A stretch of 64,000 bases of DNA from JAPORY01 sp965215385 (GTDB lineage Bacteria > Pseudomonadota > Alphaproteobacteria > Rhodobacterales > Rhodobacteraceae). A program made the position numbers and the translations under genes. Every line of letters starts with the position of its first letter. Position 1 is the first letter of the stretch. Positions 1-9,785 of this stretch are shown piece after piece. The notes below the pieces were generated by a model that made no database searches, had not been told where the DNA came from, and worked only from the letters and a program-made list of their open reading frames with translations. The stretch is from NCBI GenBank assembly GCA_965215385.1, contig OZ244059.1, positions 1,302,001 to 1,366,000 of the forward strand, in the 5' to 3' direction.

Positions 1-93
1 TCTGTATCTGCCTTGGGGTTCAACCCATAACTCAACCGGCGATGACCATCACCGTCCTTGTTCGCAACTCGGTGCCAACGGCATTCAGGGTCC

Positions 94-126
94 GACGTAT
101 ATTTTACGTCCGCTGCAATTCAGCGG
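94..126. other. Two adjacent short hairpins downstream of fabI
   Basis: Two perfect 6-bp inverted repeats lie back to back: GACGTA (94-99) with TACGTC (105-110), then CCGCTG (110-115) with CAGCGG (121-126), sharing base 110. The rest of 1-373 shows no convincing gene. The hairpins lie about 250 bases beyond the fabI stop and have no T-run on the fabI strand, so a terminator role is unproven. Confidence 0.3.
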
Positions 127-373
127 CATAGCACCCAAGGGTTTGCTGTCGCCGACCCATCAGCGACGCGTGCGTTTCGTTACAAAACTGAGGTGCCAAT
201 CCGCTGCGATGTCCAAAGTTTCCTGACGCCGTCTTTCCCTATGATTGCTCAGGAGAAAATATCCGAGGTCACTAATCCGGTCCTGTGATCAAGTTTGATA
301 GTCCGCCTGTCGTACGCCGCAAGCAGCAAAAAGCTAGTGCGATACTCATTGACGCACCTTGGTTGTTGTGAGT

Positions 374-1165
374 TTATAGATTTTCGAATTGCGGCATCCC
401 AAGCACATGAAATCCGCCATCAACTCGAAGAACCTCGCCCGTCGTAAAGGCACCTGCATCCGAAATCAGATAAACGGCGGTACCCCCCACCGCTTCTAGT
501 GACGCATTCGAGCGCAAGGGCGCGTTTTGGTCAGCGAATTTGTAGGTCTTGCGCGCCCCGCCGATAGCAGCGCCCGCAAGAGTTTTCATCGGCCCCGGCG
601 AGATGGCGTTTACCCGAATACCATCAGGGCCTAAATCGTTGGCGAGATACCGTATCGCGGCCTCTAAGGCAGCCTTCGCTACTCCCATTACGTTATAATT
701 GGGTACCACGCGCACAGACCCTTGATAGGTCAAGGTCAACAGCGTGCCGCCGTGTTCGACCATGAAGGGATGAGCACGGCGAGCAACCTCGATGAAGGAG
801 TATGTACTCACATCCAAGGAATGCTTGAAGTTTGCTCGGGTGGTATCAAGAAAGCGCCCATTCAATTCCGATTTATCCGAGAACGCAATCGCATGGACCA
901 AAAAATCAATCGTGGGCCATTTTTTTGCGAGTGTCGCAAATGCGATACCAAGCGAAGTGTCATCGGTAACATCGACATCCACCATAAAATCTGAGTCGAC
1001 GGAGTGCGCAAGGGGTGCTAGCCTCCGACCAAAAACGTCACCTTGGTAGGTGAAGGCTAACTCGGCCCCAGCCGCATGACATGCTTTAGCGATGCCCCAA
1101 GCAATTGAGCGTTCATTGGCAACGCCCATGATTAATCCGCGCTTGTTTTGCAACACTCCCGACAT
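374..1165 (-). CDS. fabI: Enoyl-[acyl-carrier-protein] reductase (NADH), FabI
   Basis: FabI reduces trans-2-enoyl-ACP to acyl-ACP with NAD(P)H, the last step of each round of type II fatty acid elongation in the cytosol. The 263-residue product has the usual family length. A short-chain-dehydrogenase Rossmann segment starts near residue 9 (GLIMGVANERSIAWG). The FabI catalytic set is visible as Y147, Y157 and K164 in the order Y-x9-Y-x6-K, rather than the ordinary SDR YxxxK. The C-terminal part LRVDGGFHVLGM is typical. The gene starts 8 bases after the fabB stop, and the AGGG of its ribosome site overlaps that stop (TAGGG), so the two are probably co-transcribed. In many alphaproteobacteria the order is fabA-fabB-fabI; no fabA is seen here. 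Confidence 0.96.
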   Translation of the reverse strand: MSGVLQNKRGLIMGVANERSIAWGIAKACHAAGAELAFTYQGDVFGRRLAPLAHSVDSDFMVDVDVTDDTSLGIAFATLAKKWPTIDFLVHAIAFSDKSELNGRFLDTTRANFKHSLDVSTYSFIEVARRAHPFMVEHGGTLLTLTYQGSVRVVPNYNVMGVAKAALEAAIRYLANDLGPDGIRVNAISPGPMKTLAGAAIGGARKTYKFADQNAPLRSNASLEAVGGTAVYLISDAGAFTTGEVLRVDGGFHVLGMPQFENL

Positions 1166-1173
1166 GACCGACC

Positions 1174-2403
1174 CTAACCGTGATATCGTGATAATACCAT
1201 TGAGCCGTTGGTGCCACCAAAGCCGAAACTATTGGTCATAATGCTATCGAGATCGGCGTTTTCGATTAGTTCTAGAGCAATTTCCGATGGCGATAGTTCA
1301 CGATCAAGCGTATCAATATTGATTGACTTGGTAATAAAGTCATGCTTAAGCATAAGGAGACAAAAGATCGTTTCGATGGCTCCGGCCGCACCTTGCGCAT
1401 GACCCGTCATTGACTTCGTCGAACTAATTGGAGGCGTCTGTCCGGTGCCAAAAATTCGGCGCACGGCGGCAACTTCACCAACATCGCCGACCGCCGTAGA
1501 GGTGCCGTGAGCATTGATATAATCAATCGTTCGTTCGCTTGGAACCGACGAGAGTGCCAGCCGCATTGCGCGTTCACCACCTTCGCCCGAAGGCGCAACC
1601 ATGTCGTGACCGTCCGATGTGGCGGCATAACCGGTGATCTCAGCGTAGATTGTTGCCCCGCGCGCTTTCGCGTGTTCTAACTCCTCTAGGACCACAATAC
1701 CGCTGCCGCCAGAAATCACAAAACCATCTCGAGCCGCGTCAAAGGCGCGTGACGCCCGCTGCGGCGTCTCGTTATACTTTGAACTCATGGCTCCCATCGC
1801 ATCAAATAAGCATGAGAGGGTCCAATCCAATTCTTCACCGCCGCCCGCAAACATCACGTCTTGCTTATTGAGCATAATTTGTTCTGCAGCATTGCCAATG
1901 CAGTGGAGTGATGTTGAGCAGGCGGAGGTGATTGAGAAATTCACCCCCTTAATTTCGAAAGCGGTCGACAGATTTGCCGAAATAGTTGAACACATGCACT
2001 TCGGAACCGCGAATGGACCGATGCGTTTTGTTGCACCAGTTTTCAAGACTGCCTGATGCGCAGTTAGCATTGCCGAAGTTGAAGGGCCGCCTGATCCAAC
2101 AATCAGACCGGTTCGGGGATTAGAAATTTCGCCGGGCTCAAGAGCACTATCAGTGATAGCTTGCTGCATTGCGATATGCGCGTACGCCGCGCCGGGCCCC
2201 ATGAAACGCAAAACGCGTTTATCGACGAATTCGGCGGGATCGATATTCAATGAACCCGCGACTTGACTGCGAAAGCCCAACTCTGCCATCTCAGAGTTTG
2301 CCTCAATTCCAGACCGGCCAAAACGCAAGGACTCGGTTACCTCATCGGTACTATTGCCAATGGATGACACGATCCCGATCCCGGTTATGACGACACGACG
2401 CAT
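1174..2403 (-). CDS. fabB: 3-oxoacyl-[ACP] synthase I (beta-ketoacyl-ACP synthase, FabB)
   Basis: FabB condenses malonyl-ACP with acyl-ACP and is needed in the unsaturated branch of fatty acid synthesis. The 409-residue protein is full length. The KAS I/II triad is present: C162 in TSACSTSLHC, H299 in NAHGTSTAVGD and H335 in MTGHAQGAAGA. The C-terminal NSFGFGGTNG loop is also intact. The N-terminus MRRVVITGIGIVSS is the standard alphaproteobacterial FabB start. It is followed directly by fabI and preceded, after 52 bases, by the PaaK-like ligase gene on the same strand. FabB normally works with the FabA dehydratase/isomerase, which is not in this window. Confidence 0.96.
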   Translation of the reverse strand: MRRVVITGIGIVSSIGNSTDEVTESLRFGRSGIEANSEMAELGFRSQVAGSLNIDPAEFVDKRVLRFMGPGAAYAHIAMQQAITDSALEPGEISNPRTGLIVGSGGPSTSAMLTAHQAVLKTGATKRIGPFAVPKCMCSTISANLSTAFEIKGVNFSITSACSTSLHCIGNAAEQIMLNKQDVMFAGGGEELDWTLSCLFDAMGAMSSKYNETPQRASRAFDAARDGFVISGGSGIVVLEELEHAKARGATIYAEITGYAATSDGHDMVAPSGEGGERAMRLALSSVPSERTIDYINAHGTSTAVGDVGEVAAVRRIFGTGQTPPISSTKSMTGHAQGAAGAIETIFCLLMLKHDFITKSINIDTLDRELSPSEIALELIENADLDSIMTNSFGFGGTNGSMVLSRYHG

Positions 2404-2455
2404 TCAGACTTTCTCCGTATTTGGTTGCGTGAAATTGCCACTGCAAAACCGCCTT

Positions 2456-3772
2456 TTAGTCTCGCGGCCGATGATCAATGAGACGGACCGCCTTGCCTTG
2501 CGATCGTTCGATTGAATTTGGTGGTCCAACATCAACCGTAACTGAAATCCCGAGTTCGGATTTAATCTTAGCGGCAAGGCTGTTCCCTAACTTCGCCCGA
2601 TCATCATCACCTGCGTGCGCTGGCGTGGACTCCGCTAGCAGTCGCAGTTGATCAAGGTTTTTGGGGCGGGCCAACTCAATTTGAAAATGGGGCGAAAGAC
2701 CTTCAAGCGCGAGGATTTGTTCCTCTAGTTGGCCCGGAAATAGATTCACCCCTCGAAGAATAATCATATCGTCATTGCGACCGACGACTTTACTCATTCT
2801 CCTCATACTACGAGCAGTGCCTGGCAACAACCGAGTTAAATCTCCCGTGCGATATCGAATAACGGGTAAAGCTTCTTTTGTAAGTGAGGTCAGAACTAAC
2901 TCACCGAGCTGGCCGTCGGGTAAAACCTTTTCCGTAACTGGATCAATAATCTCGGGAAAAAAGTGATCTTCCCAGATATGAAGTCCGTCCTTTGTTTCCA
3001 CACATTCGTTGGCAACCCCCGGTCCGATTACTTCCGACAACCCGTAAATATCAACGGCGTGCATATCAAAGGCACTCTCAATCTTTTGCCGCATGGCATT
3101 CGACCAAGGTTCCGCCCCAAATACTCCAACATTGAGGGAAGTCTGGCTTGGGTCCAGATTCGACTCAATAAATTCATCAAGGATAGACAATGCGTATGAG
3201 GGCGTGACGGTAATTCCCTGCGGCCCAAAATCGTTAATGAGACGAACCTGCCGAGCGGTCATACCACCAGAAACGGGGATTGTTGTCAGCTTCAGCGCAT
3301 CGGCACCGAGTTGAATACCGAGCCCGCCGGTAAATAATCCATAGCCATAAGCGTTCTGAAGAATGTCACCGGCCCGCAATCCGCTTGCCCGCAGAGATCG
3401 GGCGACAACTTCTCCCCAAATCTTCAAGTCACCCTCGGTATAACCCACTACCGTTGGTTGACCAGTGGTCCCCGACGAAGCGTGGATGCGAATGACGCGA
3501 TCACGGGGAACGGCAAACATTCCGAACGGGTAGTTATCGCGAAAATTTTGCTTGGTGGTGAGCGGAAACATCGTCAAATCCGCCAGAGTTGCGAGGTCAT
3601 CAGGATGAACCCCAGCGGCACCAAACGACGCTTGATACAAAGCGACGTTGCTGTAAGCATGCTTGAGCGACCAACGCAACCGCTGAAATTGGAGCGATTC
3701 GATCTCGTCCCGTGAAGCCCGTTCAATCGGTTCTAAGTCTTCTTGGCGCGGCGAGAGGTCTTTCACAAACAA
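2456..3772 (-). CDS. Phenylacetate-CoA ligase-like adenylate-forming enzyme
   Basis: The 438-residue product matches the PaaK branch of the ANL superfamily in length and motifs. HASSGTTGQPTVVGYT (A3-type phosphate loop) is at about residue 97, GLSEVIGPG near 245, and YRTGDLTRL leads into the C-terminal subdomain with DDMIILRGVNLFPGQ. Such enzymes turn an aryl acid, classically phenylacetate, into its CoA thioester with ATP. Its start overlaps the end of the upstream PaaI-like thioesterase gene by 10 bases, so the two are translationally linked, as in paa clusters. No paaABCDE oxygenase genes are nearby. The true substrate could therefore be another aromatic or carboxylic acid. Confidence 0.85.
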   Translation of the reverse strand: MFVKDLSPRQEDLEPIERASRDEIESLQFQRLRWSLKHAYSNVALYQASFGAAGVHPDDLATLADLTMFPLTTKQNFRDNYPFGMFAVPRDRVIRIHASSGTTGQPTVVGYTEGDLKIWGEVVARSLRASGLRAGDILQNAYGYGLFTGGLGIQLGADALKLTTIPVSGGMTARQVRLINDFGPQGITVTPSYALSILDEFIESNLDPSQTSLNVGVFGAEPWSNAMRQKIESAFDMHAVDIYGLSEVIGPGVANECVETKDGLHIWEDHFFPEIIDPVTEKVLPDGQLGELVLTSLTKEALPVIRYRTGDLTRLLPGTARSMRRMSKVVGRNDDMIILRGVNLFPGQLEEQILALEGLSPHFQIELARPKNLDQLRLLAESTPAHAGDDDRAKLGNSLAAKIKSELGISVTVDVGPPNSIERSQGKAVRLIDHRPRD

Positions 3773-4197
3773 TCTTCCTCAAAATGCTGGCCCTTAATTG
3801 TCCGAGATTGCCCCCGAAAAACGGCAATCTGACGATTGTCGGGACCGTGTACTTCGACATCGTAGACGCCCGAACGACCGGTTCTTGCGATCTCGATGGC
3901 CCGAGCGATGAGCATCTCGCCGAGTTTAGCGGGCGAGATATAAGTGATTTGGTTGGTTTGTGCTACAGTTACTTGATTATAACTGTTGCAGGCAAAAGCA
4001 AACGCACTATCGGCGAGCGCGAAAATAAAGCCGCCGTGGCAGTATTGATGACCATTTAAGTGTTGCGTTTTTACTTCAAGAGTTACAGTAGCCTCACCCG
4101 GTTTGATTAACTCGAGAGACATCCCAAGCCACTTACTGGCAGCGTCACTGTGCCACATCACTGCGGCACTGCGCTCCGCCCGTTCCTGCGGATTCAT
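3763..4197 (-). CDS. PaaI-like hot-dog fold acyl-CoA thioesterase
   Basis: The 144-residue single-domain hot-dog protein has the PaaI signature QYCHGGFIFALADSAFAFA at about residues 51-69, with HGG and the acidic residue D63 that serves as catalytic base in the family. PaaI hydrolyses ring-hydroxylated or stalled aryl-CoA thioesters and so frees CoA. It is the first gene of the leftward group paaI-like, paaK-like, fabB, fabI. It overlaps the ligase gene, so synthesis and hydrolysis of one CoA ester are probably coupled. A 237-base gap separates it from the divergent uvrD and should hold both promoters. Confidence 0.88.
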   Translation of the reverse strand: MNPQERAERSAAVMWHSDAASKWLGMSLELIKPGEATVTLEVKTQHLNGHQYCHGGFIFALADSAFAFACNSYNQVTVAQTNQITYISPAKLGEMLIARAIEIARTGRSGVYDVEVHGPDNRQIAVFRGQSRTIKGQHFEEDCL

Positions 4198-4494
4198 CGG
4201 TTGCTAACCTCGCAATTGTTGAGCGGAACGGCGTTCGCTATTCAACCGAAAAAGCGATCTAAAATTTACTGTCAACATCAATTTCTAATAATCCGACCTT
4301 TCCATTGGCAGACTATAGCGTCGAAGTGACGCGATCTCTAGGAAATTTTTTATCAACAAGTCAATATGAGTTACAGTCAGCGGCGGTGCCCACCATTGGG
4401 GTATCGTCGCCGATGAATATCGCCAATTGAGAGATTGGCAATCCGCGTGATTACCGATAGGTATTGGAATTCAGTCGTAAGCGAGAAAACAAAG

Positions 4495-6834
4495 ATGAAC
4501 CCGTCAAAGCTATTGATGCCACATCAACAAAAGGCGTTCGCCGGCTTGAATGACGCTCAAGTCGAAGCTGTCCAGACGCTGGAGGGTCCGTTGTTGATGT
4601 TGGCAGGTGCTGGAACCGGAAAGACACGAGCACTGACTGCCCGCGTTGCCCATCTAATTGCGACTGACACGGCCAAACCGAATCAGATTTTGGCTGTGAC
4701 TTTTACCAACAAGGCCGCAAGGGAGATGCGCAAGCGGGTTGACTCAATGCTTGACGCGACGGTTAGCGGTTTGCCGTGGCTTGGTACCTTCCATGCGATT
4801 TGCGCCAAACTACTGCGACGGCACGCCGAACTGATCACCGTGCGGCAGTCGGAAACATCCGAAGCAGACATTCATCTGCGGTCGGACTTTGCCATCCTTG
4901 ATACTCTGGATCAAATTCGATTGCTGCGGCAGGTGCTGGCCGAGAAGAACATTGACCCACAAATTCTCTCGGCGAAAGAACTCGCGAAGTATATTGACAA
5001 CTGGAAGAATCGTGCGGTGCTCCCAGATGCCGTATCAGAGAATGATATCGTCGGCCTGCCCGAAGAAATTGTGGCGTGCTATGCTGCTTATCAGCAACGA
5101 TTGATCGAATTGAACGCGGTCGATTTTGGTGATCTGCTGCTGCATATGGTGAAAATATTTCAAACGCAGCCAAACGTACTGCGGAAATATCAGCACTGGT
5201 TTCGCTATATCTTGGTTGACGAATACCAAGATACAAATGTCGTTCAATATATGTGGCTCCGCCTGCTGGCCGCAAAGTACAAAAACATTTGTTGTGTCGG
5301 CGATGATGATCAGTCGATTTACGGTTGGCGTGGTGCCCGCGTTGAGAATATCCTCAATTTTGAGACCAATTTTCCCGGTTGTCATGTGGTTCGTTTAGAG
5401 CAAAACTACCGCTCAACGCCGCACATCCTCGCCGCGGCCGCGGGGGTCATTCGGCAGAACAAGAATCGCCTAGGTAAGGAACTTTGGACTGCCAAGGAAT
5501 ATGGTGAAAAAGTGCGTATCGTTGTCCATGATGACGGTGGTGATGAAGCGCACTGGATTACTGAAAACATCGCTATGTTACATCTCGGTGCTAGCGGGAT
5601 GCCCCCGTTCGCCCTCAAAGATATCGCAATCCTTGTACGGACTACCTATCAAGTGCGGGCGTTGGAAGACGCATTCTTGCGATGTGATCTCGCGTATCGG
5701 GTGGTGGGGGGGCTGCGTTTCTTTGAACGAACTGAAATTCGCGACGCGGTGGCGTATTTGCGACTTGCGCTCGCGGCATCGGATGATCTGGCGTTTGAAC
5801 GAATAGTCAATACCCCCCGGCGCGGGATTGGCGCTGTTCGCAGACAGAAGATCCACCAGTGTGCACGATCAAATCGCGTGAGCCTCTTTGAGGGCGCACG
5901 GATTGCGGTTGAAACGGGTCAAATCAAGGGGAAAGAGGCCGAAGCCCTCGATTCTCTTCTGCAAATGATTTCACAATGGAACCAGTTGGTTCGCGAGAAC
6001 CAAGAAACCACGGCGGAACTTGCGCAGCGAGTCATGGACGCCAGCGGATACCTACAGATGTGGAAAAATGACCTGACGCCCGAAGCCCCAGGACGCGTTG
6101 AAAACCTTGCGGAGTTGGTAGACGCGGTAGGAGAATTCGATCTCCTGCAAGATTTTTTGGATCATGTTAGCCTCGTGATCGACAATGAATCTTCCAAAGA
6201 CGACGATAGAGTCACGATCATGACGCTCCACGCTGCCAAGGGTTTAGAGTTTCCCGTCGTATACTTGCCTGGTTGGGAGGAAGAATTATTTCCGCTGGAG
6301 CGGGTCGCTAAGGTAAGTGGGGCTCTTGGGATCGAGGAAGAGCGGCGGCTCGCCTATGTCGGAATCACGCGCGCTGAAAGAATTTGTACGATTTCTTACG
6401 CTGACAATCGCCTAGTTTTTGGAGATTGGAAATCGCGTATGCCGTCGCGCTTCATCAACGACTTACCCGATGCGAATGTTAAAGAAATCTCACAGTCGAA
6501 TACCTTTCAGTATGAGCATGATGAGACGGCGTGGGACAGTCAACTAGAAGTCCAAGCTGCTGGTGCGGATGTTTACAACTCGCCCGGTTGGCGGCGTTTA
6601 GCCTCCCGTGGCGGTGCCAACGAGATAGATCCCGCTCCCAAAAAGAGCAAATCACGTATGATCGCCGAAGACTCGTCGCAATTTGACGTCGGGCAACGCA
6701 TCTTCCACCAAAAGTTCGGATACGGTTCAATTTTAACTATTGACGGTGATAAGGTTGAGGTTGACTTTGAGAAGTCAGGTCAAAAGAAGCTCCTGGCATC
6801 GTTTATTTTTGATTTGAACAATATGCCGATTTAG
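4495..6834 (+). CDS. uvrD: ATP-dependent DNA helicase UvrD/PcrA family
   Basis: This is a superfamily 1 helicase that unwinds DNA 3' to 5' in nucleotide excision and mismatch repair. Motifs appear in order: Walker A AGAGTGKT (residues 37-44), VTFTNKAAREM, VDEYQDTN (II), GDDDQSIYGWRGA (III), QNYRST (IV), TLHAAKGLEFPVVY (V) and YVGITRAE (VI). The C-terminus has the Tudor-like segment VGQRIFHQKFGYGSIL, known from PcrA/UvrD as an RNA polymerase contact. The open frame continues to a TTG at 4435. I prefer the ATG at 4495 because the extra 20 residues look unlike family N-termini and TTG would be a poorer start. The gene ends 4 bases inside the convergent pheA, so the stops overlap. Confidence 0.94.
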   Translation: MNPSKLLMPHQQKAFAGLNDAQVEAVQTLEGPLLMLAGAGTGKTRALTARVAHLIATDTAKPNQILAVTFTNKAAREMRKRVDSMLDATVSGLPWLGTFHAICAKLLRRHAELITVRQSETSEADIHLRSDFAILDTLDQIRLLRQVLAEKNIDPQILSAKELAKYIDNWKNRAVLPDAVSENDIVGLPEEIVACYAAYQQRLIELNAVDFGDLLLHMVKIFQTQPNVLRKYQHWFRYILVDEYQDTNVVQYMWLRLLAAKYKNICCVGDDDQSIYGWRGARVENILNFETNFPGCHVVRLEQNYRSTPHILAAAAGVIRQNKNRLGKELWTAKEYGEKVRIVVHDDGGDEAHWITENIAMLHLGASGMPPFALKDIAILVRTTYQVRALEDAFLRCDLAYRVVGGLRFFERTEIRDAVAYLRLALAASDDLAFERIVNTPRRGIGAVRRQKIHQCARSNRVSLFEGARIAVETGQIKGKEAEALDSLLQMISQWNQLVRENQETTAELAQRVMDASGYLQMWKNDLTPEAPGRVENLAELVDAVGEFDLLQDFLDHVSLVIDNESSKDDDRVTIMTLHAAKGLEFPVVYLPGWEEELFPLERVAKVSGALGIEEERRLAYVGITRAERICTISYADNRLVFGDWKSRMPSRFINDLPDANVKEISQSNTFQYEHDETAWDSQLEVQAAGADVYNSPGWRRLASRGGANEIDPAPKKSKSRMIAEDSSQFDVGQRIFHQKFGYGSILTIDGDKVEVDFEKSGQKKLLASFIFDLNNMPI

Positions 6835-7697
6835 TCGGTGTTCTTGCGGCTGGGTGCTCCACCGCTATAGCGCTGTGCATCTGAGGGATAGACGCCGAGA
6901 ATTCTCAGCATGGTCGTAAAGTACCCGAGTTCCTCAAGGGCTCGACGAACTGGAGCATCATCTGGATGCCCCTCAATATCGGCATAAAATTGCGTTGCTG
7001 CAAAGTTGCCGTCGACCATATAGCTTTCAAGTTTGGTCATGTTGACACCATTGGTGGCAAAACCGCCCATGGCCTTATAAAGGGCGGCCGGAATATTCCT
7101 GACCTGAAACACAAATGTTGTTATCATTTGGCTCGCGCCGCGACGCTCATGGTTGGCCGTTGGTCCCATAATAAGAAAGCGGGTGGTGTTATTCGGATGA
7201 TCTTCAATATTGGTTGCCAAACATTCCAATCCGTATATTTCTCCTGCCAAATCGCTTGCCAGAGCCGCAAGTTCGGGCTTGGCAAGTTCGGCGACTCGGC
7301 GGGCGGAACCAGCTGTATCTGGTCCAACCCGGCGTTGAATGTCGTGTTTACCGAGAAACGTTCGACATTGACCAAGTAAAACTGCGTGACTCATTGCCGT
7401 GCGTATTTCGGCGAGTTGGCTGCCAGGCAACGCCAATAAGTTAATACAAACTCGCAAGAAGACTTCATCAACGATATGCAAACCCGACTGCGGCAGCAAA
7501 TGGTGAATATCTGCGACTCGACCATAGATCGAGTTCTCAACCGGTAGCATTGCTAGCTGCGATTTGCCCAGTCGAACGGCCTCAATCGCGTCTTCGAACG
7601 TACGATAGGCGATCGCTTGCAGGTCTGGGCGCGCCTGCTGGCAGGCCTGATGGCTATAGGCTCCTGGCTCGCCTTGGAAGGCGATTTTCTGGGTCAT
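6831..7697 (-). CDS. pheA: Prephenate dehydratase
   Basis: The enzyme converts prephenate to phenylpyruvate in phenylalanine synthesis. It is a monofunctional 288-residue form without chorismate mutase. The periplasmic-binding-like catalytic domain starts FQGEPGAYSHQAC and ends with the conserved NNTTRFLIMG (T171-T172-R173-F174), which carries the catalytic threonine. The C-terminal ACT domain (about residues 190-275) binds phenylalanine for feedback control. Its usual ESRP motif reads ESYM here, so allosteric response may be altered. The gene is convergent with uvrD. A CycM-like cytochrome c gene often lies divergently near pheA in alphaproteobacteria; here a decayed transposase separates them. 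Confidence 0.94.
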   Translation of the reverse strand: MTQKIAFQGEPGAYSHQACQQARPDLQAIAYRTFEDAIEAVRLGKSQLAMLPVENSIYGRVADIHHLLPQSGLHIVDEVFLRVCINLLALPGSQLAEIRTAMSHAVLLGQCRTFLGKHDIQRRVGPDTAGSARRVAELAKPELAALASDLAGEIYGLECLATNIEDHPNNTTRFLIMGPTANHERRGASQMITTFVFQVRNIPAALYKAMGGFATNGVNMTKLESYMVDGNFAATQFYADIEGHPDDAPVRRALEELGYFTTMLRILGVYPSDAQRYSGGAPSRKNTD

Positions 7698-7871
7698 ACT
7701 CTTGCTGTTGCTACCTAAATCATTATCAATTTAGAGCCGCTTGCAAAATTCATCAGGCGAGCGAATTTTTCCTACGAACTGACAATTTTTTGGTGAAAAC
7801 GGTGGACCCGAGGCAACCGTTTAAATTTAAGATTGTGACCACACAAAATACAGAGGAGGTTGCCCCCTGTC

Positions 7872-8992
7872 CTCATCAAACACCATTAACGATATCTGGA
7901 AGCGATTTCAAGGGGAATTATTTCCGACCCTGGCTCCGAATCTCGGTCCGTTGACGGCGAACCACCAGCGTTTTGTCGCGGTCCTAGATATGAAGCCGGT
8001 TGAGACTTTTATTTAGACGCATTCGTAGGGTCGTCCCCTTGCGGACCGTTGAGCCTTGGCGCGGTCCGTCATCGCTAAGGCGGTTTGGGACTTGCCGACC
8101 ACGCCGGCGTTGCTCGAAAGTCGCCGGTGTGACCCCAAATTGCGGCGGCTTTGCGGTTGGGAGCGTGTCGGTGCCATTCCAAGTGCGCCGACCTTTTCGC
8201 GGGCCTTTGCTTGGTTTGCCGAAACGGCTACATAAGGCCCTGATTGCAAGCGCGTTTGCGGAAGTGGTCGTCGGGCATATTTCCCGAGATTCGACCGCTA
8301 TTGCGGCCCGGGAAAAGCCGCAGGCCAAGACCAAGGAGTCAAAACCAAAGACGACTCGCAAGCGCGGACGCCCCCGCAACGGGGAAACCCGACCCCAAGA
8401 GCCGCGGCGTCTTGACCGCCAATTGAATGGTGGACGATCCCTAGAACAAATGCGGGCGGAGGGTCTGAACGCCGGTGCTATGGGGACCAAACGCAACGCC
8501 AAAGGTTACCAAACCCGTTGGCAGGGCGACACGTTTCACCTTGATGTATCCGCTGGCGACATCCCAATCAGTGGGTTTCTGACCTCGGCCTCGCGGCACG
8601 ATAGTCAGGCGTCACTGCCACTGTCCGAGATGAGCGACCGTCGAGTGGATTACGGTTATGAACTCATGGACGCCGCTGACGATTGTTCCGAGATCCATCA
8701 GCACGCCGCGGCGGCAGGGCATGTCGCCCCCATCGATCCCAATCCCCGCCGCGATCAAGCACGAAAGCAACGGTTAGCCGCCGCGGCTCGGGCACGAAAA
8801 ACGATCGGCCAGACCGATCCAGCGACGGAATGCTAAAAGCAACGTTCCAGCGTCGAACGGGTAAACGGTGCTCGCAAAGACCGCTATGGCGGTCGCCATA
8901 TTCGGGTTCATGGCGCGACGAAGGTTGCGTGTCATCTCTTCTTCGGGGTCCTGGCCTTAACCGTCGAACAACGGCTCCGCCTTCACATCTAG
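7872..8992 (+). pseudogene. Decayed DDE transposase (IS4/IS5-like) with frameshifts and stops
   Basis: Fragments of one transposase are spread over all three frames. Frame 1 (about 7872-8012) gives NDIWKRFQGELFPTLAP and GPLTANHQRFVAVLDM, then a stop. Another frame gives KAVWDLPTTPALLES. The longest open part (8000-8836) carries VGHISRDSTAIAAREKP, KRGRPRNG and GDIPISGFLTSASRHDSQ. The same frame continues after one in-frame TAA (8834) to SSVERVNGARKDRYGGRHI and ends at 8990-8992. These are ordered pieces of a known DDE transposase family. At least two frame changes plus stops make it inactive. No certain terminal repeats were found. It splits pheA from the cytochrome c gene. Confidence 0.8.
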
Positions 8993-9284
8993 ACCCTCTG
9001 ACTGTCGTCGGTCGCGTTCTAGCTTTTGCCCGAGCGCGGTGTTGGCGTGCGCGTCGCCGGGAAAAGGTGCGAGCAATTCGCGGATTCTGTGGAAAAAATG
9101 TGTCGCCAGCCTTGATTTTGTATTAGTGGGTTATGTCGCTTATATGTGGCGATTGTTTCGCCCAACCTCCCCCTTCGTTGTTTTTGCAAGTGGCTCTTTA
9201 GTTTGTCTTATGCAACTATATCTTGTCTTGTTGCGACTGACACAATAGGTACGTGAAAAAGTAATATATTGGAATGGAGATGTA
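8993..9284 (+). other. Intergenic region upstream of the cytochrome c gene
   Basis: No gene is seen. The left part probably still belongs to the decayed insertion. The last 15 bases hold a GGAG ribosome site seven bases before the ATG at 9285. The promoter of the cytochrome c gene should lie here, but no clear -35/-10 pair stands out. Confidence 0.35.
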
Positions 9285-9785
9285 ATGCTCAACACTATGA
9301 CCGTCACCAAGACCGCCAGCGCACTCTGTGGGGCAGCACTGGTTTTATTGTTGGGAAACTGGGTTGCGAAAGGCATTTATCACGTCGAATTTGACGGCGC
9401 ACAATCATATGTTGTTGATACGGGTGAGATTGATAGCGAACCAGTTGAGACAGTTGAGGTCGACTTTGCAACGCTGCTAGCGGCTGCTGAGGTCGATAAG
9501 GGTGCACGACTATTCCGACAGTGTAGTGCCTGCCACAAACTGGAAGACGGTGCGAATGGCACGGGGCCGCACCTATATAGTATTGTAAATCGTCCAAAGG
9601 GCTCTGTTAATGAATTCGGGTACTCCGCCTCACTAGCCGCCATGGAAGGGGATTGGTCTCCAGAGAACCTGAGTGCCTTTCTTGAAAGCCCAAGAGAGTA
9701 TGTTCCGGGGACATCTATGAGTTACTCTGGCATGCGAAAGATTGAAGATCGAGTCAATTTGATTGCCTATCTCGACAGCCTTTAA
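9285..9785 (+). CDS. cycM: Membrane-anchored c-type cytochrome, CycM-like
   Basis: This electron carrier is thought to link the cytochrome bc1 complex to terminal oxidase in alphaproteobacteria. Residues 10-30 form an N-terminal anchor (LCGAALVLLLGNWVAKG) that keeps it on the periplasmic face. The single haem site is CSACH at about residues 79-83, preceded by GARLFRQ. The haem ligand methionine is probably in YVPGTSMSYSGM near 145, followed by the C-terminal helix RVNLIAYLDSL. At 166 residues it fits the short CycM/c552 family. A GGAG ribosome site supports the start; a second ATG at codon 5 is possible. Confidence 0.88.
   Translation: MLNTMTVTKTASALCGAALVLLLGNWVAKGIYHVEFDGAQSYVVDTGEIDSEPVETVEVDFATLLAAAEVDKGARLFRQCSACHKLEDGANGTGPHLYSIVNRPKGSVNEFGYSASLAAMEGDWSPENLSAFLESPREYVPGTSMSYSGMRKIEDRVNLIAYLDSL

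Noticed and set aside
58..288. 76-codon open frame at the left edge
   Set aside because: It spans the two hairpins and shows no family, ribosome site or coding-like composition.
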